From Brotaphodocola sp003480315 (lineage in GTDB: Bacteria; Bacillota; Clostridia; Lachnospirales; Lachnospiraceae), in the NCBI RefSeq assembly GCF_964246085.1, contig NZ_CAXTPD010000012.1: a stretch of DNA of 64,000 nt. One strand, 5' to 3'. The notes beneath the pieces are model-generated. The model was given only the letters and a program-made list of their open reading frames with translations. It ran no database searches and had not been told where the DNA came from. Made by a program: the position numbers and the translations under genes. Shown here piece after piece: positions 33,396 to 42,498 of the stretch (position 1 is its first letter; each line of letters opens with the position of its first letter).

Positions 33396-33434
33396 GGAAG
33401 CCCTTTATTTCTGTGAAATAAAGGGCTTCCTTTT
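33396..33434 (+). terminator. Strong intrinsic terminator after the ABC permease
   Basis: A perfect 16-bp stem, GGAAGCCCTTTATTTC (33396-33411) with its complement (33415-33430), a TGT loop and a TTTTCTCT tail. Confidence 0.9.
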
Positions 33435-33506
33435 CTCTGAGTTTGATGTTAAAATATCGGCTGACATAGTAAAAAAAGAAAAATTGTGCATAATTACAAA
33501 AAACCG

Positions 33507-33535
33507 TTTACATTTCATGGTTTGTATGTTAATAT
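33507..33535 (+). promoter_or_regulatory. Promoter of the LacI-type regulator gene
   Basis: TTTACA (33507-33512), a 17-bp spacer and TAATAT (33530-33535). An operator-like half-site (AAACCGTTTACAT) overlaps the -35. Confidence 0.5.
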
Positions 33536-33539
33536 CATA

Positions 33540-33557
33540 TATGTAATCGGTTTCCTA
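33540..33557. promoter_or_regulatory. LacI-family operator upstream of the regulator
   Basis: TATGTAATCGGTTTCCTA matches the perfect palindrome in front of deoC at 15 of 18 positions and lies just after the -10, as expected for autoregulation. Confidence 0.55.
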
Positions 33558-33584
33558 AAATGGAAGCGAAAGAGGACGTTTTAA

Positions 33585-34613
33585 ATGAATATTAAAGAAC
33601 TGGCTAAGCGTGCAGGCGTTTCTTCTGCCACAGTCTCAAGAGTGCTGAATAACTCTGGATATGTAAAAGAAGAAACACGAAAAAAGGTGCTGGAAGCGGT
33701 GGAGGAGTATCATTATGTTCCCAGTGCGATCGCGCGGAACTTAAGTATTAATGACAATCCGAGTATTGGCGTGATCATTCCGGATATTGAAAATGAGTTC
33801 TTTTTTAAGGCCATCAGCGGAATCGGTGAAATTGCGGACAGCTATCACTACAACATCGTATATTTCGGAACGAATGAGACCCTGGGCAAAGAACATGAGT
33901 TTTTGAATGCAGCGATCAGCCAACGCCTGAAGGGCGTGATCATTGCGCCGGTCTCCCAGCTGGATACGGTTACAAAGGACAGTCTGCTCAAGCTGGAAGA
34001 ATCCGGCATCCCGGTTGTCCTTATCGACCGAGATATCCGGGGAGCACGTTTTGATGGAGTGTTTGTTGATAATTTTGGCGGAGCGTATGACGGCGTGGAG
34101 GCACTGATCCAGAATGGCCATAAAAAGATCGCTGTGATTGCCGGACCAGGCACTTCGAAGCCCGGAAAAGAGCGGCTTCAGGGATATCGGCAGGCCATGG
34201 AGGATGCAGGGATCCCCGTACGGGAAGAATATGTTGCCTATGGGGATTTCAAGAGTGAGAAAGCCTATGAGTCAACAAAGTATCTGCTTGAACAGCAGGA
34301 TCCGCCGACAGCAATCTTTTCATCCAACAATGAATCAACACTCGGGTGCTTAAAATATCTGACCGAGAAAGGCATGGTGCCGGGACGGGAGATCGCACTT
34401 TTGGGGTTTGATGATATCGAAACACTGAAAGTCATTGATTACAGGCTGTCTGTGGTGGAGCGTGATGCAAGACAACAGGGAATGGAGGCTATGAAGCTTC
34501 TCATGGAATGCTTTGCAGACAGTAAGAACCGGCAGCGCGGAAAAAGGATTCTGGTTCCGTATCGGGTCATTCTGCGAGGATCAGAAAAGAGTACGAAAGA
34601 AATGTGTATGTAA
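33585..34613 (+). CDS. rbsR: LacI/RbsR family transcriptional repressor
   Basis: A 342-residue regulator with an N-terminal LacI-type HTH (IKELAKRAGVSSATVSRVLN, residues 3-22), a hinge helix (YVPSAIARNLS) and a periplasmic-binding-protein-like sugar domain. It lies 77 bp upstream of deoC and reads in the same direction. A perfect 18-bp palindrome with the LacI-family CG centre lies in that gap, and a degenerate copy lies before its own gene. It therefore probably represses itself and the (deoxy)ribose operon until sugar binds. The exact inducer, ribose or deoxyribose, is inferred. Confidence 0.88.
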   Translation: MNIKELAKRAGVSSATVSRVLNNSGYVKEETRKKVLEAVEEYHYVPSAIARNLSINDNPSIGVIIPDIENEFFFKAISGIGEIADSYHYNIVYFGTNETLGKEHEFLNAAISQRLKGVIIAPVSQLDTVTKDSLLKLEESGIPVVLIDRDIRGARFDGVFVDNFGGAYDGVEALIQNGHKKIAVIAGPGTSKPGKERLQGYRQAMEDAGIPVREEYVAYGDFKSEKAYESTKYLLEQQDPPTAIFSSNNESTLGCLKYLTEKGMVPGREIALLGFDDIETLKVIDYRLSVVERDARQQGMEAMKLLMECFADSKNRQRGKRILVPYRVILRGSEKSTKEMCM

Positions 34614-34637
34614 GATGCACATTTTTCTTTGAAACAA

Positions 34638-34655
34638 TATGTAACCGGTTACATA
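34638..34655. promoter_or_regulatory. LacI-family operator in front of deoC
   Basis: TATGTAACCGGTTACATA is a perfect 18-bp palindrome with a central CG. A -35-like TTGAAA (34629-34634) lies just upstream, so the site would sit in the promoter spacer. Confidence 0.8.
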
Positions 34656-34690
34656 CAGAGAGAAATATTTATCATAAAGGAGAGAGTATT

Positions 34691-35326
34691 ATGAACTTAA
34701 ATCGCATGATCGATCACACAATGTTAAAGGCAGACGCAACAAAGGAAACCATCATCCGTTACTGCAGAGAAGCGAAGGAGCATGAGTTTGCATCTGTCTG
34801 CGTAAATACCTGCTTTGTTCCGCTGGTGGCTGACGAGTTAAAGGGCAGTGAAGTAAAGACCTGCTGTGTGGTTGGTTTTCCGTTGGGAGCCATGCTGACG
34901 ACAGCCAAGGCTTTTGAAGCATCTGAAGCAGTAAAAGCCGGAGCCGATGAAGTGGATATGGTTATCAATATCAGTGCACTGAAAGATAAAGATGATAACT
35001 ACGTGGAAGATGATATCCGTGCAGTGGTTGAAGCATCCAAAGGCGCAGTTGTAAAAGTGATTATTGAGACCTGCCTCCTTACTGATGAGGAGAAGGTTCG
35101 GGCGTGCGAATTATCTGTAAAAGCCGGAGCGGATTTTGTAAAGACTTCAACCGGATTTTCTACCGGTGGTGCTACTGTGGAAGACGTGGCATTGATGAAA
35201 AAGACCGTTGGCGAGCGTGCAAAGGTAAAGGCAAGCGGCGGTATTCGCACACCGGAGGCGGCAAAGGCGCTGGTAGAAGCAGGCGCAGACCGGATCGGTG
35301 CCGGAAATGGAATTGTGTTGCTGTAG
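34691..35326 (+). CDS. deoC: Deoxyribose-phosphate aldolase
   Basis: Cleaves 2-deoxyribose-5-phosphate to glyceraldehyde-3-phosphate and acetaldehyde. From ATG 34691, behind AAGGAGAG, it is 211 residues, the short clostridial/bacillus form. The Schiff-base lysine is in GADFVKTSTGFSTGG and the second active-site lysine in KASGGIRT. An upstream in-frame ATG at 34604 lies inside rbsR and before the operator, so it is rejected. Its place as first gene of a ribose transport operon suggests that deoxyribose or nucleoside sugars are also used. Confidence 0.95.
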   Translation: MNLNRMIDHTMLKADATKETIIRYCREAKEHEFASVCVNTCFVPLVADELKGSEVKTCCVVGFPLGAMLTTAKAFEASEAVKAGADEVDMVINISALKDKDDNYVEDDIRAVVEASKGAVVKVIIETCLLTDEEKVRACELSVKAGADFVKTSTGFSTGGATVEDVALMKKTVGERAKVKASGGIRTPEAAKALVEAGADRIGAGNGIVLL

Positions 35327-35362
35327 CAGTTTGGGGATAAAAAGGAAAGAAGGAGACAGCTT

Positions 35363-36292
35363 ATGGGGAAGAAAACAGTTGTATTTGGAAGCTTTGTTGT
35401 GGATCTGATGGGAAGAACCCCGCATCTTCCGGCAGCAGGAGAAACCGTAAAAGGAACCGTATTCAAAATGGGACCGGGAGGAAAGGGATTCAACCAGGGC
35501 GTAGCTGCTCATAAAGCCGGAGCCGATGTGACCATGGTAACAAAGCTTGGCCGGGATACTTTTGCTGACATTGCATTAAATACCATGAAGGAGCTTGGCA
35601 TGAAGCAGGACCGTATCCTGTATTCGGATGATACCGAGACAGGCTGTGCGCTGATCATGGTAGATGAAAATACCAGTCAGAACGAGATTGTAGTGATTCT
35701 GGGTTCCTGCAATACGATTTCTGATGCGGAGGTAGATTCTCTGGAGGATCTGCTGGATGGCTGTGAATATATGCTGACCCAGCTGGAAACGAATGTATCT
35801 TCGGTAGAGCGCATTGTGGATATTGCCTGCAAAAAGGGTGTTAAGGTTATCTTAAATACTGCGCCGGTACAGCCGATCAGTGATGAACTTCTCAGCAAGG
35901 TTGATCTGATCACACCGAATGAGGTAGAGGCAGAAATCCTGACCGGTGTGAAGGTTGACAGTGAAGAAGCGGCAGATAAAGCAGCTGAGTGGTTTTTCGG
36001 CAAAGGAGTAAAACGAGTGCTGATTACTCTGGGGGGCAGAGGTGTTTACATCAACACCGGAGATAAAAAAGGAATTATCCCGGCTTATAAGGTTAATGCA
36101 ATTGATACAACAGGTGCCGGAGATGCCTTCAATGGCGGACTTCTGGCGGCACTGGCCGAGGATAAGGATATCTGGGAGGCTGCAGATTTTGCGAATGCGC
36201 TGGCTGCATTATCTGTTCAGAAAATCGGAACGACACCATCTATGCCGGTCAGAAGTGAAATCGATGACTTTTTAAATGCACATAAAAAATAG
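35363..36292 (+). CDS. rbsK: Ribokinase (PfkB family), possibly also a deoxyribokinase
   Basis: Phosphorylates ribose at C5 with ATP. The 309 residues show the PfkB marks: an N-terminal GSFVVDLMGRTP, the substrate-binding GPGGKGFNQGVAAHKAGA (about 36-53) and the catalytic DTTGAGDAFNGG with its base Asp (about 249-260). It lies 36 nt after deoC and 12 nt before rbsD. The pairing with deoC leaves open that deoxyribose is a substrate, which the sequence alone cannot settle. The ribosome binding site is AAGGAG. Confidence 0.92.
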   Translation: MGKKTVVFGSFVVDLMGRTPHLPAAGETVKGTVFKMGPGGKGFNQGVAAHKAGADVTMVTKLGRDTFADIALNTMKELGMKQDRILYSDDTETGCALIMVDENTSQNEIVVILGSCNTISDAEVDSLEDLLDGCEYMLTQLETNVSSVERIVDIACKKGVKVILNTAPVQPISDELLSKVDLITPNEVEAEILTGVKVDSEEAADKAAEWFFGKGVKRVLITLGGRGVYINTGDKKGIIPAYKVNAIDTTGAGDAFNGGLLAALAEDKDIWEAADFANALAALSVQKIGTTPSMPVRSEIDDFLNAHKK

Positions 36293-36304
36293 GGGGAAGA
36301 AATT

Positions 36305-36703
36305 ATGCTGAAAACTGGAATTTTACATCCGCAGCTGGCAAGAGTGCTCGCGGAACTGCGTCATAAGGATACACTGGTGATCGGAGATGCAGGACTTCCG
36401 ATCCCGAAAGGGGTAGAGCGCATCGATCTTGGCTGGAGACCGGGAGATCCTGCCTATCTGGATGTACTGGAGGAAATCTTAAAATATATTGTGGTTGAAA
36501 AAGCTACCTTTGCGGATGAGGCACTCCGTGTAACGCCAGAGTTTCATGAAAAGGCAAAGGCGCTTCTTCCGGCGGAACTTCCGGTGGAGTATATTCCGCA
36601 TACAGAATTAAAAGCCAGAAGCGCAAACGCGAAAGCAATCATTCTTACGGGAGAGTTTACAGGCTATACTAATGTAATCCTTACTGCAGGCTGCGCTTAT
36701 TAG
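36305..36703 (+). CDS. rbsD: D-ribose pyranase
   Basis: Speeds the conversion of beta-pyranose to furanose ribose, the form that ribokinase uses. The 132 residues are typical. MLKTGILHPQLARVLAELRH and the conserved GDAGLPIP segment identify the family, and ILTGEFTGYTNVILTAGC is the normal end. GGGGGAAG precedes the ATG. It sits in a tight operon between rbsK and rbsA. Confidence 0.95.
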   Translation: MLKTGILHPQLARVLAELRHKDTLVIGDAGLPIPKGVERIDLGWRPGDPAYLDVLEEILKYIVVEKATFADEALRVTPEFHEKAKALLPAELPVEYIPHTELKARSANAKAIILTGEFTGYTNVILTAGCAY

Positions 36704-36729
36704 TGCAAGAAACCCGAAGGAGGCGGAAA

Positions 36730-38232
36730 ATGGGGGATCGTGTTATATTGCGCCTGGAGGATATTGTTAAGACATTCCCGGGCGTAAAGGCTTTGGATGG
36801 GGTAAAGCTTGATGTGAAAGAGGGGGAGGTTCATGCGCTCTGCGGGGAGAACGGAGCCGGCAAATCAACCCTGATGAAGATCATTGCAGGCGCGCAGGGC
36901 TATACCTCCGGTCATATGTACATCAATGACCAGGAGGTGGTATTCCATTCGACCAAGGAAGCGGAAAAAATGGGGATTGCCATGATCTATCAGGAATTTA
37001 ATATGGTTCCTGAGCTTTCTGTGGCAGAGAATATGTACCTTGGCAGACTGCCGAAAACACAGCTTGGGGTGGTTGACTGGAAAAAGCTTTATCAGGATGC
37101 GGATGAGGTTTTGAAAAAGCTCGGCTTAAAATTTGACTGCCGCAATAAAGTAAAGAATTTGTCGGTAGCAGAATCGCAGATGACGGAGATCGCAAAATGT
37201 CTGACGATCGGTGCAAAGGTTATTATCATGGATGAGCCAACTGCGGCACTGACAGATGAGGAAATTCAGATTTTATTCCGGATCATTGCGGAATTAAAGG
37301 CAAAGGGAATTTCTATTTTGTACATATCACACCGTATGGATGAAATTTTCCGGATTTCAGATCGGCTGACCGTATTCCGGGATGGAAAATACATTGCGAC
37401 GAAAGCAATCGGAGAAACCGATTATGATGATGTGGTTTCCATGATGGTAGGACGGAGTGTGACCAACCTTTATCCGAAACGAAATTATGAAAAACAGGAT
37501 GTTGCGATGGAACTTCGCAATGTAACCGGAAAGGGAGTACACGGTGTCAGCTTAAAGCTGCACAAAGGAGAAATTCTTGGTGTGGCAGGACTTCTTGGCT
37601 CCGGAACGATCGAACTATCCAAAATCGTATATGGTGCACTGCCGATGACGGATGGGGAAATTATCATCAATGGAGAGAAAAAAGATTGTTCCTCACCACG
37701 AAAAGCTTTAAAAGCAGGTATCGGGTTTGTCTCAGATGACCGCAAGCAGGAGGGACTGGTCCTGATCCGTAATATCCGGGAAAATATTTCCATGTCGTCT
37801 CTGGATAAGATCAGCAATGGTCTGTATCTGAATAAGGCAAAAGAAACAGAAAATATCAATGCAGAGGTAAAGCGCCTGAATATCAAGATCAGCAGTCCGG
37901 CTCAGCTTGCCGGAAAGCTGAGCGGCGGAAACCAGCAGAAAGTTGTATTCGCAAAGGTACTGGAGGCAGATCCGTCCATACTGATTCTGGACGAGCCTAC
38001 CCGTGGTGTCGATGTGGGCGCAAAGGCAGAGATTTATCAGATTATGGATGAACTGACAAAGCAGGGAAAGAGCATTATTCTGATCTCAACGGATCTGCCC
38101 GAGGTGATCGGCATGAGTGACCGCGTGGTGATCATGCGTGAGGGATATACCGTTCTGGAAATTGATAAGTCAGAGATGAATCAGGAAAAAATATTAGCCT
38201 ATGCGTCAGGAGGAGTCAGTGAAAATGAATAA
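36730..38232 (+). CDS. rbsA: Ribose ABC transporter ATP-binding protein (two ABC domains)
   Basis: A 500-residue tandem ABC ATPase that powers sugar import at the membrane. In domain 1, Walker A is GENGAGKST, the signature-like segment is LSVAESQ and Walker B is VIIMDEPTAAL. In domain 2, Walker A is degenerate (GLLGSGTIEL), as usual for RbsA, with the signature LSGGNQQK and LILDEPTRGVD. An upstream GTG at 36703 is open, but ATG 36730 follows GAAGGAGGCGG. The last 8 bp overlap rbsC. Confidence 0.94.
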   Translation: MGDRVILRLEDIVKTFPGVKALDGVKLDVKEGEVHALCGENGAGKSTLMKIIAGAQGYTSGHMYINDQEVVFHSTKEAEKMGIAMIYQEFNMVPELSVAENMYLGRLPKTQLGVVDWKKLYQDADEVLKKLGLKFDCRNKVKNLSVAESQMTEIAKCLTIGAKVIIMDEPTAALTDEEIQILFRIIAELKAKGISILYISHRMDEIFRISDRLTVFRDGKYIATKAIGETDYDDVVSMMVGRSVTNLYPKRNYEKQDVAMELRNVTGKGVHGVSLKLHKGEILGVAGLLGSGTIELSKIVYGALPMTDGEIIINGEKKDCSSPRKALKAGIGFVSDDRKQEGLVLIRNIRENISMSSLDKISNGLYLNKAKETENINAEVKRLNIKISSPAQLAGKLSGGNQQKVVFAKVLEADPSILILDEPTRGVDVGAKAEIYQIMDELTKQGKSIILISTDLPEVIGMSDRVVIMREGYTVLEIDKSEMNQEKILAYASGGVSENE

Positions 38233-39178
38233 GAAAAAATTAATCAATCAGATTAATATCTACCGCTCCGTGTTGATCCTTCTTGTGATCTGTGTATTTG
38301 CAACGATTTTGTCTCCAAGCTTTTTGAGTGTGACAAACCTGTTCAATGTTTTTAAGCAGATCACGGTAGCGGGAATTGTCGGATGCGGTATGACATTTGT
38401 AATTTTAACCGGTGGTATTGACCTTTCCGTTGGCTCTATTCTGGGATTATCCGGTGTACTGGCCTCCGGTGTGCTGGCATCGACCGGCAATACGGCTGTG
38501 GCTGTCGCAGTATCCCTGACAGTCGGTATTGCCTGCGGTGCAGTGAATGGATTTTTCGTATCTGTCTGTGGTATCCCGCCGTTTATTTCTACCCTTGGTA
38601 TGATGACGTTGCTTCGCGGTGTGATTCTTGTATACACAAAGGGCTCGCCGATTCCGATCAAATCAGATGCCTACAAGTTCTTTGGTAAAGGCAGTATCGC
38701 AGGAATCCCGGTGCCGGTCATCATCCTCATCATTGTATTCTTATTGGCACATTATATCCTCACTCAGACCTCCTACGGACGCAGTGTGTATGCGGTGGGC
38801 GGAAACCGCGAGGCAGCGCGTCTTTCCGGTATCCGGGTAAAAACCAGTGAGTTTCTGGTATATACCTTAAATGGTCTGATGTGTGGTATGGCAGGACTGA
38901 TCCTGACAGCACGTCTTGGATCTGCGCAGTCCACAAGCGGAACAGGTATCGAGATGGATGCCATTGCAGCTGTTATTCTTGGGGGAACCAGCTTAAGCGG
39001 TGGTGTCGGATTCGTGCTTCCGACGGTAGTCGGCGCGATGATCATGGGTATTATTGATAACATCCTGACCCTTATGAATGTAAATCCGCATGCAACCAAT
39101 ATTGTGAAGGGTGCGGTGATCTTAATTGCAGTACTGGTGGACAAGAAGGTAAAGGATCTGTCTGCAAAGGCTGAATAA
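38225..39178 (+). CDS. rbsC: Ribose ABC transporter permease
   Basis: A 317-residue permease of the sugar-import (CUT2) group with about eight to ten helices. Typical marks are ILTGGIDLSVGSILGLSGV near residue 60 and AVGGNREAARLSGI near residue 192. ATG 38225 overlaps the rbsA stop (ATGAATAA), with CAGGAGGAG upstream, so translation is coupled; the earlier ATG at 38201 is less likely. It works with RbsA and the binding protein encoded next. Confidence 0.94.
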   Translation: MNKKKLINQINIYRSVLILLVICVFATILSPSFLSVTNLFNVFKQITVAGIVGCGMTFVILTGGIDLSVGSILGLSGVLASGVLASTGNTAVAVAVSLTVGIACGAVNGFFVSVCGIPPFISTLGMMTLLRGVILVYTKGSPIPIKSDAYKFFGKGSIAGIPVPVIILIIVFLLAHYILTQTSYGRSVYAVGGNREAARLSGIRVKTSEFLVYTLNGLMCGMAGLILTARLGSAQSTSGTGIEMDAIAAVILGGTSLSGGVGFVLPTVVGAMIMGIIDNILTLMNVNPHATNIVKGAVILIAVLVDKKVKDLSAKAE

Positions 39179-39226
39179 AAGGCGTAAATATCCCTGCGGG
39201 GAAAAATAAAAAAGGAGAATGTATTT

Positions 39227-40240
39227 ATGAGAAAAAGAATGGGAGCAGCTTTTATGGCAATGGCAATGGTGTGCGCAGGCGTGACTGCATGTAGTTCAGG
39301 AGCCAGTGCACCGGCAGCAACAAAGGCAGAGAGCAAAGCAGAGGAGAAAGCCGACGAGAGTAAGGAAGAGACAGGCGGAGAGAAGAAGGATGGTTACGTG
39401 ATCGGACTTGCAATGAATACGCAGACAAACCCGTTCTTCGTAGATGTAAAAGATGGTGTTCAGAAAGCGGCAGATGAGCATGGTATTGAGCTTTACATCA
39501 CTGATGCACAGGATGATCCGACTATCCAGATGAAGGATGTGGAGAATCTGATCACGAAGAATCCGGACGCGATCATCATTGATACCTGTGATTCTGATGC
39601 AATTGTTTCTTCGATTGAGGCATGCAATGAGGCTGGTATTCCGGTATTTACCATGGACCGTGAAGCAAACGGCGGCGACGTTATTTCCCATATCGGTTAC
39701 GATGCAATCAAATCCGGCAAGCTCGCAGGTCAGTTCTTAGTAGATTCCCTTGGTGGAAAAGGAAAGATCGTTGAGCTGCAGGGTATTATGGGTACCAATG
39801 TTGCGCAGCAGCGTTCGGAAGGTTTCAATTCTGTAATTGCTGAGAATCCGGATATGGAAATCGTTGCATGTCAGGTTGCGGATTTTGACCGTGCAAAAGC
39901 AATGAGTGTTATGGAAAACATCCTGCAGGCAAACCCTGAGATTGACGGATTATACGCTGCAAACGATGAGATGTTATTAGGTGCTCTGGAGGCTATGGAT
40001 GCCGCAGGCAGGACTGCTGATATCGTTAAGGTTGGCTGTGATGCCATCGATGATACTCTGGAAGCAATCAAAGATAAACGTGTGGAAGCAACCATCGCAG
40101 AGCCGCCGTTCTTCCTTGGCAAAGCAATTCTGAACACTGCTTATGATTATCTTGAGGGCAAAGAGGTTGAGGCTCACGTTGTTCTGGATAATCAGCTTGT
40201 TACCCAGGATACCGTTGACAGTCTGGTAACAAAAGAATGA
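39227..40240 (+). CDS. rbsB: Ribose-type sugar-binding lipoprotein
   Basis: A 337-residue lipoprotein: charged start, hydrophobic segment and lipobox GVTACSS, then a Lys/Glu-rich tether of about 35 residues. The Peripla_BP_4 domain follows, with YVIGLAMNTQTNPFFVDVKDG and the sugar-contact pattern DREANGGDVISHIG. It is anchored outside the membrane and delivers sugar to RbsC. AAAGGAG precedes the ATG. It is the last gene of the operon, before a terminator. Confidence 0.94.
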   Translation: MRKRMGAAFMAMAMVCAGVTACSSGASAPAATKAESKAEEKADESKEETGGEKKDGYVIGLAMNTQTNPFFVDVKDGVQKAADEHGIELYITDAQDDPTIQMKDVENLITKNPDAIIIDTCDSDAIVSSIEACNEAGIPVFTMDREANGGDVISHIGYDAIKSGKLAGQFLVDSLGGKGKIVELQGIMGTNVAQQRSEGFNSVIAENPDMEIVACQVADFDRAKAMSVMENILQANPEIDGLYAANDEMLLGALEAMDAAGRTADIVKVGCDAIDDTLEAIKDKRVEATIAEPPFFLGKAILNTAYDYLEGKEVEAHVVLDNQLVTQDTVDSLVTKE

Positions 40241-40292
40241 TCAGATACATTAAGATTCCAAACAGAATAAAGGCTCAGATCTAAATGGAACG

Positions 40293-40330
40293 CAGGGCTG
40301 CCGGACTTGGACCGGCAGCCCTGTTGTGTT
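40293..40330 (+). terminator. Intrinsic terminator after the ribose operon
   Basis: CAGGGCTGCCGG (40293-40304) pairs perfectly with CCGGCAGCCCTG (40312-40323), followed by TTGTGTTGTG. Confidence 0.8.
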
Positions 40331-40368
40331 GTGCGCCCTGTGCGCACACTTCAAATGGAGTTTTTTTC

Positions 40369-40397
40369 TTGTTCCGTTCTGCGGCTTGTGTTATCAT
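40369..40397 (+). promoter_or_regulatory. Promoter of holA
   Basis: TTGTTC (40369-40374), a 17-bp spacer and TATCAT (40392-40397) with extended TGT. Confidence 0.6.
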
Positions 40398-40426
40398 AAT
40401 GTAAAACAGAATGGGAGATACATGCA

Positions 40427-41404
40427 ATGCAGACATTAAACCAGGATATCAAAACAGGCGAATTCAAACAGATCTATCTTTTATACGGGGAAGAGGCATT
40501 TTTAAAGAACAGTTACAAGAACCGTTTAAAAGAAGCCATCATTGGAGACGATACCATGAATTTTGCCCGCTTTGAGGGAAAGGGACTGGATGTGGACGAG
40601 CTGATCCGCCTCGCGGACACCATGCCATTTTTTGCGGAGCGCCGTCTGATCCTGGTGGAGGACAGCGGCTTTTTTAAGAGTGCGTCGGATGCCCTGGTGC
40701 AGTATCTGCCATCCATGCCGGATACCACCATTCTGCTGTTTGTAGAAACGGAAGTGGATAAGCGGAACCGTCTTTATAAGAAAGTAAAGGACATGGGATA
40801 TGCGGCGGAGCTGAACCGTCAGGACAGTGCCCAGCTCGCAAGATGGGCCGGCGGAATTCTTACGCGGGAGCAGAAAAAAATCACGAAGCATACGATGGAG
40901 CTGTTCTTAAGCATGGCGGGAGATGACATGGAAAATATTCGCATGGAACTGGAAAAGCTCATCAGCTATACCCTGGGCCGGGAGGTCATCACCGATGAGG
41001 ATGTCATGGCGGTCTGCACAGTACAGGTGACAAACCGCATCTTTGAGATGGTGTCGGCTATTGTGAACCGGCAGCCCAGAAAGGCGATGGACCTTTATGA
41101 AGATCTTCTGACATTAAAAGAGCCGCCCATGCGTATTCTGTTCCTGATCGCAAGACAGTTCAATCAGCTGCTGCAGGTAAAGGATCTGATGGGAAAAGGT
41201 ATGGATAAGGGAACCATTGCTTCTAAATTGAAGATGCAGCCTTTCGTAGTCGGAAAGACCATGCCGCAGGCCAGGCAGTTTGGCAGAGAACAGATCCTTT
41301 CCTATGTGGAGTTCTGCGTGGAGACAGAGGAAGCGGTAAAGAGCGGACGACTGCAGGACCGGCTGGCAGTGGAGCTTCTGATCACCAGAGAATATAATAG
41401 TTGA
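40427..41404 (+). CDS. holA: DNA polymerase III delta subunit
   Basis: A clamp-loader subunit of 325 residues that opens the beta clamp. Family marks are IYLLYGEEAFLKNSYKNRL at the start, FFAERRLILVEDSGFFK near residue 70 and LISYTLGREVITDEDV in the lid region; the C-terminal collar domain has RILFLIARQFNQLLQVK. In many Firmicutes holA sits near rpsT and gpr, but neither is here. GGGAGA precedes the ATG by 9 nt. It is followed by a ten-T run without a clear hairpin. Confidence 0.93.
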   Translation: MQTLNQDIKTGEFKQIYLLYGEEAFLKNSYKNRLKEAIIGDDTMNFARFEGKGLDVDELIRLADTMPFFAERRLILVEDSGFFKSASDALVQYLPSMPDTTILLFVETEVDKRNRLYKKVKDMGYAAELNRQDSAQLARWAGGILTREQKKITKHTMELFLSMAGDDMENIRMELEKLISYTLGREVITDEDVMAVCTVQVTNRIFEMVSAIVNRQPRKAMDLYEDLLTLKEPPMRILFLIARQFNQLLQVKDLMGKGMDKGTIASKLKMQPFVVGKTMPQARQFGREQILSYVEFCVETEEAVKSGRLQDRLAVELLITREYNS

Positions 41405-41478
41405 TTTTTTTTTTCTTTGATTGTAGCATATTATCTATGCGGAGTTTGTCGAACAAAGTCGCACGAATCTGTTTGCCT

Positions 41479-41506
41479 TTGCCGGAGATCCGCGTTAAAA
41501 TATAAA
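41479..41506 (+). promoter_or_regulatory. Promoter of lgt
   Basis: TTGCCG (41479-41484), a 16-bp spacer and TATAAA (41501-41506). Confidence 0.5.
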
Positions 41507-41528
41507 CAGCATCGAAAGGAGAACGACA

Positions 41529-42392
41529 ATGAACGGAGGAGACATCCGTTTTGTACATCTTGGAATTACGATCAATCATCTGAAAAGCAGTATTTCAGTA
41601 TTCGGATTCCGGATTGCGTTTTATGGCATCATCATCGGAATCGGAATGCTGGCAGGGCTGTGGATCGCCCAGTCAGATGCAAAGCGCAGAGGGCAGGACC
41701 CGGAGCTGTATCTGGATTTTGCACTGTACGCGATCATATGTTCCATTATCGGTGCAAGATTGTATTATGTGATTTTTGAGTGGGACTATTATAAGAACAA
41801 TGTGCTGCAGATTTTTAACCTGAGAGCCGGCGGTCTTGCTATCTATGGTGGTGTCATTGCGGGAACCATCACCATGATCGTCTACACACGCATGAAAAAA
41901 GTATCCTTTTTTTCCATGGCTGACACAGGTGTGCTTGGACTGGTTACCGGTCAGATCATCGGCCGGTGGGGGAACTTCTTTAACTGCGAGGCATTTGGCG
42001 GCTATACAGACAGTCTGCTGGCCATGCGGATCAGACGAGCTCTGGTGAATGATAATATGCTGAATGCAGATGTTCTGAACCACAGAATTGTGGAAAACGG
42101 GGTGGAATATATTCAGGTGCACCCCACCTTTTTTTACGAGTCCTGCTGGAATTTGTGCCTTTTACTCTTTATGCTGTGGTTTCGCAGATATAAAAAGTAT
42201 GATGGACAGATGCTCTGGATTTATTTGCTTGGTTATGGGATAGGACGTTTCTGGATCGAGAGCCTGCGTACAGACCAGCTGATCCTGTTCGGAACCGGAC
42301 TTCCGGTATCTCAGGCGCTCTCCCTGGTCCTGATCCTGGTGGCAGCAGGAAACCTGATCTGGAGAGGATATCAGCACAGACAGAAAACCTGA
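41529..42392 (+). CDS. lgt: Prolipoprotein diacylglyceryl transferase
   Basis: A membrane enzyme that attaches diacylglycerol to the lipobox cysteine of prolipoproteins, such as the RbsB and CapA-like proteins here. The 287 residues have seven helices. The Lgt signature is GQIIGRWGNFFNCEAFGG (about 137-154), with FYGIIIGIGMLAG early and HPTFFYESCWNL later. AAAGGAG precedes the ATG. It lies alone between holA and the Spo0E-like gene. Confidence 0.95.
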   Translation: MNGGDIRFVHLGITINHLKSSISVFGFRIAFYGIIIGIGMLAGLWIAQSDAKRRGQDPELYLDFALYAIICSIIGARLYYVIFEWDYYKNNVLQIFNLRAGGLAIYGGVIAGTITMIVYTRMKKVSFFSMADTGVLGLVTGQIIGRWGNFFNCEAFGGYTDSLLAMRIRRALVNDNMLNADVLNHRIVENGVEYIQVHPTFFYESCWNLCLLLFMLWFRRYKKYDGQMLWIYLLGYGIGRFWIESLRTDQLILFGTGLPVSQALSLVLILVAAGNLIWRGYQHRQKT

Positions 42393-42498
42393 CAGCAACA
42401 AAGCCATGACAAAGACGCAAAATCAAGCCATAAAACATGTCGCAGTATTGTTATGATGCACCTTGCACCATCTGACAACTGGAAGGAGAAAAGCAGAC

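Noticed and set aside
41405..41425. Ten-T run after holA as a terminator
   Set aside because: No stable hairpin precedes it; it may be a homopolymer only.
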